Source of the DNA: Lachnospiraceae bacterium | GTDB lineage: Bacteria; Bacillota; Clostridia; Lachnospirales; Lachnospiraceae | Direction of reading: 5' to 3' | Assembly (NCBI GenBank): GCA_024403355.1 | Contig: JAKSRW010000005.1 | Span: 1 to 64,000, forward strand | Length of the DNA: 64,000 bases | In this document: one piece after another, positions 25,363-34,013 of the stretch | Position numbering within the stretch: the stretch's first letter is position 1 | Layout: every line of letters begins with the position of its first letter | Notes under the pieces: generated by a model | Told to the model about the DNA's origin: nothing | Seen by the model: the letters and a program-made list of their open reading frames with translations, nothing else | Databases searched by the model: none | Made by a program: the position numbers and the translations under genes

Positions 25363-25500
25363 ATGCTCGTCAAGCAGGCTTGTAAGAGCATTGAAGGTCT
25401 TAATGACACGCAAAACATGAGAAAGGAGCCATTTTTCAACGAAAAATGAGCGGATTTCGAATGTTTTAGCATTTCGAGAGCACGAAGTGCGTAGAAATGC
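25363..25500 (+). promoter_or_regulatory. Structured leader of the esterase/GH27 gene (three hairpins)
   Basis: Three hairpins lie in series: 25363-25391 (ATGCTC / GAGCAT with inner CAAG / CTTG), 25430-25448 (CATTTTTC / GAAAAATG) and 25469-25500 (GCATTTC / GAAATGC with inner GCAC / GTGC). The gap 25171-25536 holds no convincing gene. No known riboswitch was recognised. Confidence 0.4.
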
Positions 25501-25536
25501 GTGTATCAATACAAAGGTAAAAATTGGAGGTTTACT

Positions 25537-28338
25537 ATGTTTGATGAGAGATATATGAAGGAAACGATGCATAAGGCAGTTCCCTTTTTTGAGGATGCGC
25601 CGTGTTACGAGCTCGAGGAGATTCTGGAGCTTCAGAAAAGAAATGCGGAGCTGGCCTGGGGACATCCTGACAATGAAAGAAAAATGCTTCTGCTTGATGA
25701 AATGAATGATTTGATGAAAAATCTGAAGCAGCGTTCGGATGCACCTGAAAAAATATATCTTTGGGAAGACGGAAAGCTGCCGGCCCTTGGAAACTATACT
25801 GATAACAGTGACTTGAAATATAACCATGATCCTGAGTTTAAGCCCTATATGTACGCTATTCTTGTACCTGAGGACGTGACACCGAAGGGTGCCGTAGTGG
25901 TATGTGCGGGCGGTGACCACGGAGACTGCACCATGCACGAGGGATACCAGACCTGCCGTGATATGGTGGCTCTGGGCTATCAGTGTTTCCTTTTGCTGAA
26001 CAGAACCAATAATTGTCCTTATGATGCAAGGGAAGCCGGTGCGGATGCTTCAAGGGCAATAAGAATGGTGCGCGCCAATGCGGCAAAATACAGAATTGAT
26101 GAGAATAAGCTGGCCTTTGCAGGCTTTTCAAACGGCGGACTTACCGCAGAGGCCTGTGTACAGTATTATTCGGGAACACAGACGATAAAGACTCATTTTG
26201 AGGATTATGAGCCCTGCGAATATGACAATTACTACGGCTCACCGGATGCTATTATCTGTGTATACGGTCCCAGATTTAAGGATGCAAAGTTTGATTATAC
26301 AAATGTGGTCTATCCGCCTACATTTTTTGCAGTGGGAAAGGATGACTTCGCCATGCCTAATTTAGAGGCTACGCTTCCGGACCTGATGGCCCATCACGTA
26401 AATCTGGAGGTTCATACCTTTGCGGGTGTGCCTCACGGACAGTCGGGAATTCAGATTTATGGGGAGCATAAGTATCCTGCTTTTGAGCTTTGGCCTATAA
26501 TGGCGGACCAGTTTATACAGAATGTGTTTTCAAAATCGGTTATAAAGAGAAGACCTGACGAGCTTGATAATCCGGAATATCGTTTTGATGCGTTTGACAA
26601 CGGAAAAGCGCTTTTACAGAAGAAAAAGGGGCATCTTCCGCCTATGGGCTGGAACAGCTGGAATGCTTTTGGAAGCGGCAATACAGAGAAGCTGACAAAG
26701 GAAATGACCGATGCGGTGCTTGAGCTGGGTCTTGATAAGCTGGGTTACAAATATATGGTGCTTGACGATGGCTGCTACAAGCCTGTGAGAGTGGAAGGAA
26801 AGCTGTCGAACGAGGATATAAAGTTCCCGGGCGGCTTTAAGGCACTTTCCGATTATATACATAGTAAGGGCCTTAAATTCGGTATGTATAATGATATCGG
26901 AACGAATCTCTGTGCCGGTGCGGCAGTGGGAACCTGCGGCCATGAGGCCGTGGATGCACAGTGCTATGCGGACTGGGGCGTGGATTTCCTTAAGGTGGAT
27001 AACTGCTATTATCTCTGGGATAATGCGACCTTTAGCGATTCGGCAAATGCAAAGTATGTATTTGCTCCTGCGATAAAGGGTATAAAAGTGACAGGAAATG
27101 ATTTTTCGCTTGAATTAACGGCCAAGGATGCATGTATTCGCGGTGAAGGAGTCATAAATAACGGCGAATATCTGACGAATATCGGAACCTTTGACGGTAC
27201 GGGACCTGCGCATACGCCGGTGGGTGCCATGAGCGGGGAGGCTGTATTTACGGTAGAAGCAGGTTCTGACGCTGATTTCGAGCTGACTCTGACCTATGCC
27301 ACAGGAACGGAAGAGGGAATCGGAAGCTGGCTGCAGCTGGCGGTGGGTGAAGGTGAAAATTCAGAGCTCTTCTACGATGATTTCCTGCCCGCATCAGATA
27401 ATAAGGAGAGCTTCAGGGAGTCACCCGCTATTAAAATAAGGCTTAAAAAGGGCAAAAACCTTATCAGGCTGATGAATCACCGCCGTCAGGAAAATACTCT
27501 TGCCTCTTATGCGACACTTCTTAAAGGACTTAACGATGCAAAGCCCGACCATGATATAATTTTCTCAATCTGTGAATGGGGCAAGACCCAGCCGCAGAAC
27601 TGGGGCTACAAGGTGGGCGATTCATGGCGAATCCTGAATGATATTACCTTCCGTGTGGGCGCGGACGGTGATCCCGGCTACGGCTCATGGACGGATGATT
27701 ATACGCCGAGCGTATGCTCTCAGTACAACAAGGCGGTAATAATGGATGAGTTTGCGGGACTTGACAAGGGCTGGAATGATCCGGATATGCTGATGATAGG
27801 TATGAACGGTCTGACTGAAAATATGCAGAGAACTCATATGGCAATGTGGTGTATGATGAATGCCCCTCTGATGCTCGGACTGGACCTTCGCCGCGTTAAA
27901 AAGAATGATGCGATTTACAATATTATAGCAAATGAGCAGCTGATTTTACTGAATCAGGATGCACTGGGAATTCCTGCAAAGCGTATATTCTCTACCGCTT
28001 CAAAGGGCTGTCCCGATACGGAATATATCAGGGACAACAGTCGTGTCGATATTCTGGCAAAGCCCCTTGCAGACGGCGGAATTGCACTGTCATTTATCAA
28101 TTTAGCTGAAGAAAAATATGTCTGTGCAGATAATAATTTTGAAATAGCCGTCAGTGTGGCTGATATAGTAAAATATATCGGTCATAAAATGGTAAATACT
28201 GCTGAATTTGAGGCCGCAAAGGAATATCTGCTGACAGATTTGTGGAGCGGTGCCCGGACTGTAAACTGCAGCGGTAAATTTATGGTAAATGAGCTTGAGG
28301 CCTGCGATAATATCACAATTAAGGTGACTGTAAAATAA
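25537..28338 (+). CDS. Alpha/beta-hydrolase esterase fused to GH27 alpha-galactosidase
   Basis: A 933-aa two-enzyme protein; ATG 25537 follows GGAGG. Residues about 90-345 are an alpha/beta hydrolase: nucleophile Ser in GFSNGG (about 195-200), acid in VGKDDF, His in GVPHGQSG. Residues from about 370 are GH27: MGWNSWNAFG, nucleophile Asp in FLKVDNC (about 488), acid/base Asp in WNDPDM (about 750). The GH27 barrel is interrupted between about 495 and 665 by a beta-rich insert resembling a carbohydrate-binding module. There is no signal peptide, so it is probably cytoplasmic and acts on imported acylated galactosides. The C-terminal beta domain is typical of GH27. Confidence 0.88.
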   Translation: MFDERYMKETMHKAVPFFEDAPCYELEEILELQKRNAELAWGHPDNERKMLLLDEMNDLMKNLKQRSDAPEKIYLWEDGKLPALGNYTDNSDLKYNHDPEFKPYMYAILVPEDVTPKGAVVVCAGGDHGDCTMHEGYQTCRDMVALGYQCFLLLNRTNNCPYDAREAGADASRAIRMVRANAAKYRIDENKLAFAGFSNGGLTAEACVQYYSGTQTIKTHFEDYEPCEYDNYYGSPDAIICVYGPRFKDAKFDYTNVVYPPTFFAVGKDDFAMPNLEATLPDLMAHHVNLEVHTFAGVPHGQSGIQIYGEHKYPAFELWPIMADQFIQNVFSKSVIKRRPDELDNPEYRFDAFDNGKALLQKKKGHLPPMGWNSWNAFGSGNTEKLTKEMTDAVLELGLDKLGYKYMVLDDGCYKPVRVEGKLSNEDIKFPGGFKALSDYIHSKGLKFGMYNDIGTNLCAGAAVGTCGHEAVDAQCYADWGVDFLKVDNCYYLWDNATFSDSANAKYVFAPAIKGIKVTGNDFSLELTAKDACIRGEGVINNGEYLTNIGTFDGTGPAHTPVGAMSGEAVFTVEAGSDADFELTLTYATGTEEGIGSWLQLAVGEGENSELFYDDFLPASDNKESFRESPAIKIRLKKGKNLIRLMNHRRQENTLASYATLLKGLNDAKPDHDIIFSICEWGKTQPQNWGYKVGDSWRILNDITFRVGADGDPGYGSWTDDYTPSVCSQYNKAVIMDEFAGLDKGWNDPDMLMIGMNGLTENMQRTHMAMWCMMNAPLMLGLDLRRVKKNDAIYNIIANEQLILLNQDALGIPAKRIFSTASKGCPDTEYIRDNSRVDILAKPLADGGIALSFINLAEEKYVCADNNFEIAVSVADIVKYIGHKMVNTAEFEAAKEYLLTDLWSGARTVNCSGKFMVNELEACDNITIKVTVK

Positions 28339-28348
28339 GCGGATTATT

Positions 28349-29188
28349 ATGAGTCGGTATTTGATGATTGATTTTATAAATAAAATATTGGAGGTTTTTG
28401 CTGCAGAGCTGTCCGAAAACTACAAGCCCGAACAGGGCAGATACGACGGATGGCTAGAGGCGCAGGACCTTATCTTTGCCGATACGCCGGTTGACAGACG
28501 TTCTGCGGCCAGAATAAGCCATGAATTTATCAAAAGGATGCTTGGGGAAGCAGATGAGGATAAATGGCAAAAGGCGGGAGAGCTTCGAGACCTCTATGAC
28601 TGTCACAGCTGTGTAAATCATATAGCGCAGGTCTATGTTAAGGGCATTATGACGGCAGCGGAGCCCGGGATTTTCGGAAACAAAAATATTCTTAATGCCG
28701 AAGAGGCCGGTGAAATAATTATGCGTATGAAATATCCCGATATGAGGGTGAATCTTCTGCGAGAGCCGGAGTATTCTTCAAAAGCTTATTCCAAAGATTC
28801 TGAAAAAACGCATATGCCAAAGGCTGAAATCAGCGGACAGGAGGCGCCCAAAAGCGGTGCTTCGGAAGAAACGGCTGCACGGGCAATTAAGCTGACGGAT
28901 ATAAAAGATGTTAGGAAAATACTGGAAGCTAATCCCTCTGCAATACTTATTGATGTGAGAAGCAGGGGCGAATACGAGGAGAAGCATTTGGATGAGGCAG
29001 TAAATTACCCTATGGCTGAAATAGTAAATTGCTTTGAAAATACTTCGGTAACCGATTCGAATAAGCTTTGGGAAATACAAAAGGACGCTATAATTCTTTT
29101 ATATTGTGAAAAGGGATATCAGAGTGAAATTGCCGCAAACTGCCTGACTGAAGCAGGCTATGGAAATGTGTATTTTTTCGGATTGTGA
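28349..29188 (+). CDS. Rhodanese-domain protein with helical N-terminal region
   Basis: A 279-aa protein. The C-terminal 100 residues are a rhodanese domain: AILIDVRSRGEYEEKHLDEA and active-site loop LLYCEKGYQSE (Cys at about residue 253), suited to sulfur transfer. The N-terminal 135 residues are helical with conserved-looking ARISHEFIKRMLGE and LYDCHSCVNHIAQVYVKGIM, reminiscent of helical SLH-like segments; that part is not firmly identified. There is no signal peptide. The gene lies 10 nt after the GH27 fusion, so it is co-transcribed, and it precedes a DUF523 gene also linked to sulfur chemistry. Confidence 0.8.
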   Translation: MSRYLMIDFINKILEVFAAELSENYKPEQGRYDGWLEAQDLIFADTPVDRRSAARISHEFIKRMLGEADEDKWQKAGELRDLYDCHSCVNHIAQVYVKGIMTAAEPGIFGNKNILNAEEAGEIIMRMKYPDMRVNLLREPEYSSKAYSKDSEKTHMPKAEISGQEAPKSGASEETAARAIKLTDIKDVRKILEANPSAILIDVRSRGEYEEKHLDEAVNYPMAEIVNCFENTSVTDSNKLWEIQKDAIILLYCEKGYQSEIAANCLTEAGYGNVYFFGL

Positions 29189-29237
29189 ATAGCACTGATG
29201 AACGTTAATTTGTTTGATAGAGAAAGGATTTGCCAAA

Positions 29238-29654
29238 ATGAAAATAATGGTAAGTGCCTGCCTGTTGGGTGAAAACTGTAAATACAACGGCGGCAATAAC
29301 AGAAATGAGGCCGTGCTGAAGTTCATTGAGGGACATGAGCTGATAGCGGTATGTCCTGAGGTCATGGGCGGCCTTCCGATACCCAGAGAATCTGCGGAAA
29401 TAGTGGATGGCGTGGTTCGTGTGGCGACAGGCCGCTCGGTTGATTCCGAATTCAGAAAGGGTGCCCGGATGGCTTTCGAACAGGCCATGGCGGGGCAAAT
29501 AGACTGTGCCATACTGCAGTCCAGAAGCCCCTCCTGCGGGGTAAAGCAGGTGTATGACGGCAGCTTTTCGGGCCGTAAAATCCCCGGCAGCGGCGTGTTC
29601 GCAAGGATGCTCATGGATGCCGGTATAAAGGTTATAGATGTTGAGGATTTATAA
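29238..29654 (+). CDS. DUF523 family protein (TudS-like)
   Basis: A 138-aa DUF523 protein. ATG 29238 is chosen because AAAGGA precedes it and the family begins with MKIMVSACLLG. The three conserved Cys sites are present: SACLLGENCKYNG, AVCPEVMGG and SRSPSCGV. Some DUF523 members are [4Fe-4S] thiouracil desulfidases (TudS); the Cys pattern allows such a role here. Adjacent to a rhodanese gene. Confidence 0.85.
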   Translation: MKIMVSACLLGENCKYNGGNNRNEAVLKFIEGHELIAVCPEVMGGLPIPRESAEIVDGVVRVATGRSVDSEFRKGARMAFEQAMAGQIDCAILQSRSPSCGVKQVYDGSFSGRKIPGSGVFARMLMDAGIKVIDVEDL

Positions 29655-29683
29655 AGGGGGAAGCTTCTGAATAAAAGCCGGCG

Positions 29684-30343
29684 CTAGAGCCGGATAGCTT
29701 TGAAATAATCAAGAACCTCAAACAGATCCTTTTTTACAAAGATAACCATATTTTTCATTTCCTCGCTTGCAGCCATCAAATCAGGGACCATTATGGGCTT
29801 CATTCCTGCGGCAAAGGCAGATTTGATTCCGTTGTGGGAATCCTCGATGGCGTAGGCTGCTTCGGGGGCGACAGCCAGTAGTTCACAGGCCTTAAGATAT
29901 ATTTCGGGGTCGGGCTTACTTTTGCTTACCATATCACCGCAGACTATTATGTCAAAAAAATCGTAAAGTCCTGCATCCTTCAGCTCCTGCTCAACCACCT
30001 GTTTTCTGGTGGAGCTGGCAAGGGCTATTTTTATATTCCTTGCTTTAAGTCCGGAGAGTAATTCTCTGACACCCGGCTTAAGGGGAAGCCTTCCGCCGTC
30101 CGCAAGCTCGTGAAAAAGGGCGGAATTTTCTGCCTTGAAGCCCTTATAATCAAAGTCATTACCGTATCTTTCCTTTACAAGCTGCTCTGTTGCGGCCGCA
30201 TTCAGCCCCAGACAGCGCCTCATGGTTGTTTCTATATCGGGGATTCCGTGCCTGTCGGCCACCAGCTTCCAGCAGTCAAGAACCAGTCTTTCGGAATCGA
30301 AAATGACTCCGTCCATATCAAATACTACAGCAAAATTATCCAT
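29684..30343 (-). CDS. HAD-superfamily phosphatase, beta-phosphoglucomutase-like
   Basis: A 219-aa subfamily IA HAD enzyme. All motifs are intact: I DMDGVIFDS, II ASSTRK, III Lys in SKSKPDPEIY, IV IEDSHNG. The cap domain is the helical type seen in sugar-phosphate phosphatases and beta-phosphoglucomutases. ATG start at 30343 with AGGAGG upstream on the minus strand. Substrate not predictable; it is convergent with the DUF523 gene. Confidence 0.88.
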   Translation of the reverse strand: MDNFAVVFDMDGVIFDSERLVLDCWKLVADRHGIPDIETTMRRCLGLNAAATEQLVKERYGNDFDYKGFKAENSALFHELADGGRLPLKPGVRELLSGLKARNIKIALASSTRKQVVEQELKDAGLYDFFDIIVCGDMVSKSKPDPEIYLKACELLAVAPEAAYAIEDSHNGIKSAFAAGMKPIMVPDLMAASEEMKNMVIFVKKDLFEVLDYFKAIRL

Positions 30344-30455
30344 TTTTCCTCCTAATGCATGAGTTGCTCATGGATTCCTATACCTTTCATGTTCTCAAGG
30401 AATATTCAACCATAACAGCGGCTGATAGTAAAGTATTTTTTGAAGCAATTTCCCT

Positions 30456-30483
30456 TTGCAATAAGCGCAGGATATGCTATAAT
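30456..30483 (+). promoter_or_regulatory. Promoter of pyrE
   Basis: TTGCAA (30456), 16-bp spacer, TATAAT (30478). Confidence 0.65.
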
Positions 30484-30548
30484 AAAAAGTGATATAATGT
30501 CGGTTGATAACGGCAAAGAAAGGAAGCCCCTACGGGCAGGATTGAGAT

Positions 30549-31226
30549 ATGGAACAGTATAAGCAGGAATTTGTTGAATTTATGGTAGATTCATCGGTAC
30601 TCAAGTTTGGTGAATTCACATTAAAGAGCGGACGTAAGTCACCCTTCTTTATGAATGCGGGTGCTTATGTTACAGGCGCACAGCTCAAGAAGCTTGGTGA
30701 GTATTACGCAAAGGCTATTCATGATAATTACGGTGACGATTTTGATGTATTATTCGGACCTGCATACAAGGGCATTCCGCTCAGTGTAGCGACCGTTATC
30801 GCATACAGCGAGCTTTACGGCAAGGAAATCCGTTACTGCTCAAACCGTAAGGAGGTTAAGGACCACGGCGATGTAGGTATCCTTCTCGGCAGCAAGCTTA
30901 AGGACGGAGACAAAGTTGTAATCATCGAGGATGTTACAACCTCAGGTAAGTCTATCGAGGAGACCTTCCCCATCATTACAGGTCAGGCAAAGATTGAAAT
31001 CAAGGGACTTATGGTATCTCTTAACAGACTTGAAAGAGGTCTTGATACAGAAAAATCAGCACTTGAGGAGATTCAGAACAAATATGGTTTCCCCGCACGT
31101 GCAATCGTTACAATGGATGATGTTATCGAGCATTTCTATAACAAGCCCTACAAGGGACAGGTTCTTATCAACGACGATATTAAAAAGGCTATAGACGAGT
31201 ACTACGCAATTTACAGATGTAAATAA
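30549..31226 (+). CDS. pyrE: Orotate phosphoribosyltransferase
   Basis: A 225-aa PyrE, which converts orotate and PRPP to OMP in pyrimidine synthesis. The PRPP loop VVIIEDVTTSGKSIEE is at about residues 122-137. FTLKSGRKSPFFMNAGAY near the N-terminus and the substrate loop around RKEVKDHGD are family features. Length is normal. It stands alone here rather than with other pyr genes, behind its own promoter. Confidence 0.95.
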   Translation: MEQYKQEFVEFMVDSSVLKFGEFTLKSGRKSPFFMNAGAYVTGAQLKKLGEYYAKAIHDNYGDDFDVLFGPAYKGIPLSVATVIAYSELYGKEIRYCSNRKEVKDHGDVGILLGSKLKDGDKVVIIEDVTTSGKSIEETFPIITGQAKIEIKGLMVSLNRLERGLDTEKSALEEIQNKYGFPARAIVTMDDVIEHFYNKPYKGQVLINDDIKKAIDEYYAIYRCK

Positions 31227-31264
31227 TCCGCGAGGACAGATATATAAAGGATGGAAGACAGCGA

Positions 31265-31939
31265 ATGAAAAAACTTCCTGTTTTAAAAACAAAGCGCATG
31301 TATCTGACGCCGTCGACCGAACAGGAAATCAGTAAGCTGTTGGAGGCAACGGAGGACCCGGCGCTTAAGCAGACCTACAGCTTCATGCTGGCTGCCTGCC
31401 GGAATAATCCGGAGCAGCAGGGCTGGTTTGTTCCCTGGCGGATGATGCTGAAGGACAAGCCCTCGGAGTCCATAGGTATGATAGGCTTCGGCGGACCGCC
31501 GAAGGACGGATGCGTCAGCATAGGCTGCGGAGTGAACAGTGAGCATGAGGACAACCGTTATGCCACAGAAGCGGCACGAAAGCTGATAGGCTGGGCTTTT
31601 AACGATAAATCGGTAAATATTATTAAGGCTGAGACAGCACCTGAAAATGAGGCTTCGGTCAGACTTCTGAAGCGCCTGAAATTTGAAAAATTCGGGCCGG
31701 GCGGGAAAAACATTTCATTTGTTTTGAAACGTCCGAGAACAGAGTGGCCTACGATTATGATTGCCGGCGGAATGGCTGTCGGCATGCTTGTCGGAATGCT
31801 TACGGGACAGATGCTCATTTTCATGGCAGCAGGAATGCTTGTGGGTCTGATTGCGGGCAGAGTCTTTGATAATAAAGAGAAGGACAGAGTCGATAATTGT
31901 CTGGCCGGGCTGGGCAAAAATGAAAACGATACTGAATAA
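31265..31939 (+). CDS. GNAT acetyltransferase with C-terminal membrane hairpin
   Basis: A 224-aa protein. Residues about 5-150 are a RimJ/RimL-type GNAT domain (LKTKRMYLTPSTEQE; IGMIGFGGPPKDGCVSIGCG; ENEASVRLLKRLKFEKFG). Residues about 160-200 are two Gly/Met-rich hydrophobic segments (IMIAGGMAVGMLVGMLTGQM, then LIFMAAGMLVGLIAG) likely to be membrane helices, an uncommon addition to GNAT enzymes. The acetylated substrate is unknown; membrane attachment suggests an envelope target. It lies 38 nt after pyrE and 11 nt before a FIST gene. Confidence 0.8.
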   Translation: MKKLPVLKTKRMYLTPSTEQEISKLLEATEDPALKQTYSFMLAACRNNPEQQGWFVPWRMMLKDKPSESIGMIGFGGPPKDGCVSIGCGVNSEHEDNRYATEAARKLIGWAFNDKSVNIIKAETAPENEASVRLLKRLKFEKFGPGGKNISFVLKRPRTEWPTIMIAGGMAVGMLVGMLTGQMLIFMAAGMLVGLIAGRVFDNKEKDRVDNCLAGLGKNENDTE

Positions 31940-31950
31940 ACGGAGGGTGT

Positions 31951-33042
31951 ATGAAAACTTTTATCGGTAGTGGAATCGGTGGGGCATCAACAGCGGTAGA
32001 GAATGCTACAAGCGGCTTATATTTACCGTCGCTTATTATCTTCTACGCCCCTTATGATAAGCTTGCAGAGGCAGCTTCTGAATTGAAGAGAAAATATCCG
32101 CAGTCACAGTCTATTGGTGTTATCGGTACCAAGGTAATCAACGGTACCAGTAATGATAACGGTATCGTGGTAGTGGGCTTTTTCGATGATGTAAGAGTAC
32201 AGGCCGGAGTTATTAAAAATGTCAGCAAGTGTCCGGCGGTCGCTATCCCCGGTATCCTTAACCAGATAGCTTTCCTTAAGTCGGGAGAAGAAGATTCTGT
32301 TTGTATCGAGTATTGTACTAATAACGAGGAAAATGTAGTTACAATCCTTAATTCATGTATAAATGGAACCGGCATTAAGCTGGTGGGAGCTACCGCTTTC
32401 GGAACAGCTGAGGGTGAAAAGCCTTTGGTGGCCTTTAACGGCGAAGTATATGAGGATGCCTGTGTATATGCTTTTGTTAAAAATAATACGGGCAGAGTTA
32501 AGGTATTTAAGGAAAATATCTACAAAAAGGGCAAGGATTCAAAGCCTCACTGTGCAACCTCGGTTGACACGGCAGCAAGAGTATTAAAGACCCTTGATGA
32601 CAAAGCGGCTGCTGATGTATACAGCACTGAAATCGGCATTCCTAAGGGCAAAATTGTTGATAATGTTTTTAAAAATCCGATTGGCCGTGTAGTCGATGAT
32701 GAGGTTTTTATTACTTCGATAAAGGATGTTTATCCGGGCGGCGCTTTTGAAAATTACAAGAGAATAAACAGAAATGACTGTATTTATTTCCTTGAGCTTG
32801 GTGATTACAGAAGCATTGAAGAGGAAACAAGAACCCTGATTAATGAATCGGTACAGCATATTTCACTGATTCTTTCGGTTGACTGTATTTATAGGTACCT
32901 TTTCTACCAGCAGGAGGATTATTTTGATACATATATCAAGGATATGGCGTCCCTTGGTAAACACGTTGGTATTATCGGCGGTGGTGAGCAGTTTAATAAT
33001 CAGCATGTAAACCAGACTATGGTTTGTGTTGTATTTGAATAA
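31951..33042 (+). CDS. FIST-domain sensory protein
   Basis: A 363-aa protein with FIST-N (about residues 10-205) and FIST-C (about 220-350) domains, proposed to bind small ligands such as amino acids. Landmarks: [44 protein letters not shown] and [13 protein letters not shown]. There is no membrane segment. ATG after GGAGGG. It precedes a cytoplasmic chemoreceptor-like protein by 11 nt, and FIST proteins commonly partner with such receptors or histidine kinases. Confidence 0.9.
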   Translation: MKTFIGSGIGGASTAVENATSGLYLPSLIIFYAPYDKLAEAASELKRKYPQSQSIGVIGTKVINGTSNDNGIVVVGFFDDVRVQAGVIKNVSKCPAVAIPGILNQIAFLKSGEEDSVCIEYCTNNEENVVTILNSCINGTGIKLVGATAFGTAEGEKPLVAFNGEVYEDACVYAFVKNNTGRVKVFKENIYKKGKDSKPHCATSVDTAARVLKTLDDKAAADVYSTEIGIPKGKIVDNVFKNPIGRVVDDEVFITSIKDVYPGGAFENYKRINRNDCIYFLELGDYRSIEEETRTLINESVQHISLILSVDCIYRYLFYQQEDYFDTYIKDMASLGKHVGIIGGGEQFNNQHVNQTMVCVVFE

Positions 33043-33053
33043 GGAGTGTGCCT

Positions 33054-34013
33054 ATGTTCAAGAAGAAGGATAAAACCCCTCAGTCATCACAGGAGGTAGT
33101 TGTTAAGGACAAAATTGCGGATGAACTTTTTGCAATTAAGTATATTAACCAGTATATTGGTGAAAAGAAGGAAGAGCTCATTGATGAGGAAATGACTACC
33201 ATCTCGGAAATAAGCAAGGTTTCGGATGCGTATAATATTTCTGTGGAAAAAAGCAATGCAATTAATGCGGATATAGAGGAAGTCAGCAAGGGCTTTGTTC
33301 ATGCGGGCGCGGTTTCCGAGAACTTTAACGACGTCGTAGAGAAGGTTATAAGTGTTTCGGATAATGCGGCTGATGCGGCTGTGGACCTTAAAAGAGATTC
33401 GGACCGTGTGGCTGAGCAGTTTGAGCAGATGCAGCAGGTCTACGAAGATTTCAACGAGAGCATCGATGAGATTAATGCAGTAACCGGAAATATTATCACC
33501 GTAGCAAACCAGACAAACCTTCTTGCACTGAATGCTTCAATCGAGGCTGCCAGAGCCGGAGAGCAGGGAAAGGGCTTTGCTGTTGTAGCAGGTGAGGTTA
33601 CAAAGCTTTCATTTGATATCAAGGAGCTTGTGGCTAAGGTTAATGTCTGCATGAACAGGATTCAGAGAAGCTCACGTCTTCTTGCTGATTCTTTGGAGGA
33701 TGCAAACGAAGCCTTGAACGGCTCTAAAAAGCAGATTACAAAGATTAACGGTATTATCGACGGAATCAGAGACTCTATTAGCGGTGTAAGTGATTCCAGA
33801 GAGGAAATTCAGAATGTCGTTTCAAAGTGCTCTGAGCAGATTGAGGGAATCAAGGCTGAGATGACTGATTATCAGAGTCAGTTTGATTTCGTTGTTAAGC
33901 TGTCGGAGGATATGAAGAGAATGCTTACAAAGAAGAGCTTCATGTTTGAGGATATTTCAAATATGCTTGAGCAGGTGGATCCTCTTGTGGCTCAGATTGA
34001 AGAAAAATTATAA
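33054..34013 (+). CDS. Soluble methyl-accepting chemotaxis-type signalling protein
   Basis: A 319-aa protein; ATG 33054 follows AAGGAG at good spacing. It has no membrane helices. The conserved hairpin tip [20 protein letters not shown] (about residues 150-170) identifies the MCP signalling domain; the flanks are long coiled coils. The N-terminal 60 residues have no obvious ligand domain, so sensing may come from the FIST protein encoded just upstream. It ends 6 nt inside the convergent hybrid kinase gene. Acts with CheA/CheW-type partners not present here. Confidence 0.9.
   Translation: MFKKKDKTPQSSQEVVVKDKIADELFAIKYINQYIGEKKEELIDEEMTTISEISKVSDAYNISVEKSNAINADIEEVSKGFVHAGAVSENFNDVVEKVISVSDNAADAAVDLKRDSDRVAEQFEQMQQVYEDFNESIDEINAVTGNIITVANQTNLLALNASIEAARAGEQGKGFAVVAGEVTKLSFDIKELVAKVNVCMNRIQRSSRLLADSLEDANEALNGSKKQITKINGIIDGIRDSISGVSDSREEIQNVVSKCSEQIEGIKAEMTDYQSQFDFVVKLSEDMKRMLTKKSFMFEDISNMLEQVDPLVAQIEEKL

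Noticed and set aside
25255..25938. 227-codon minus-strand frame before and inside the GH27 fusion gene
   Set aside because: It overlaps the well-supported esterase start, has no ribosome site and no recognisable domain; it is an antisense shadow.
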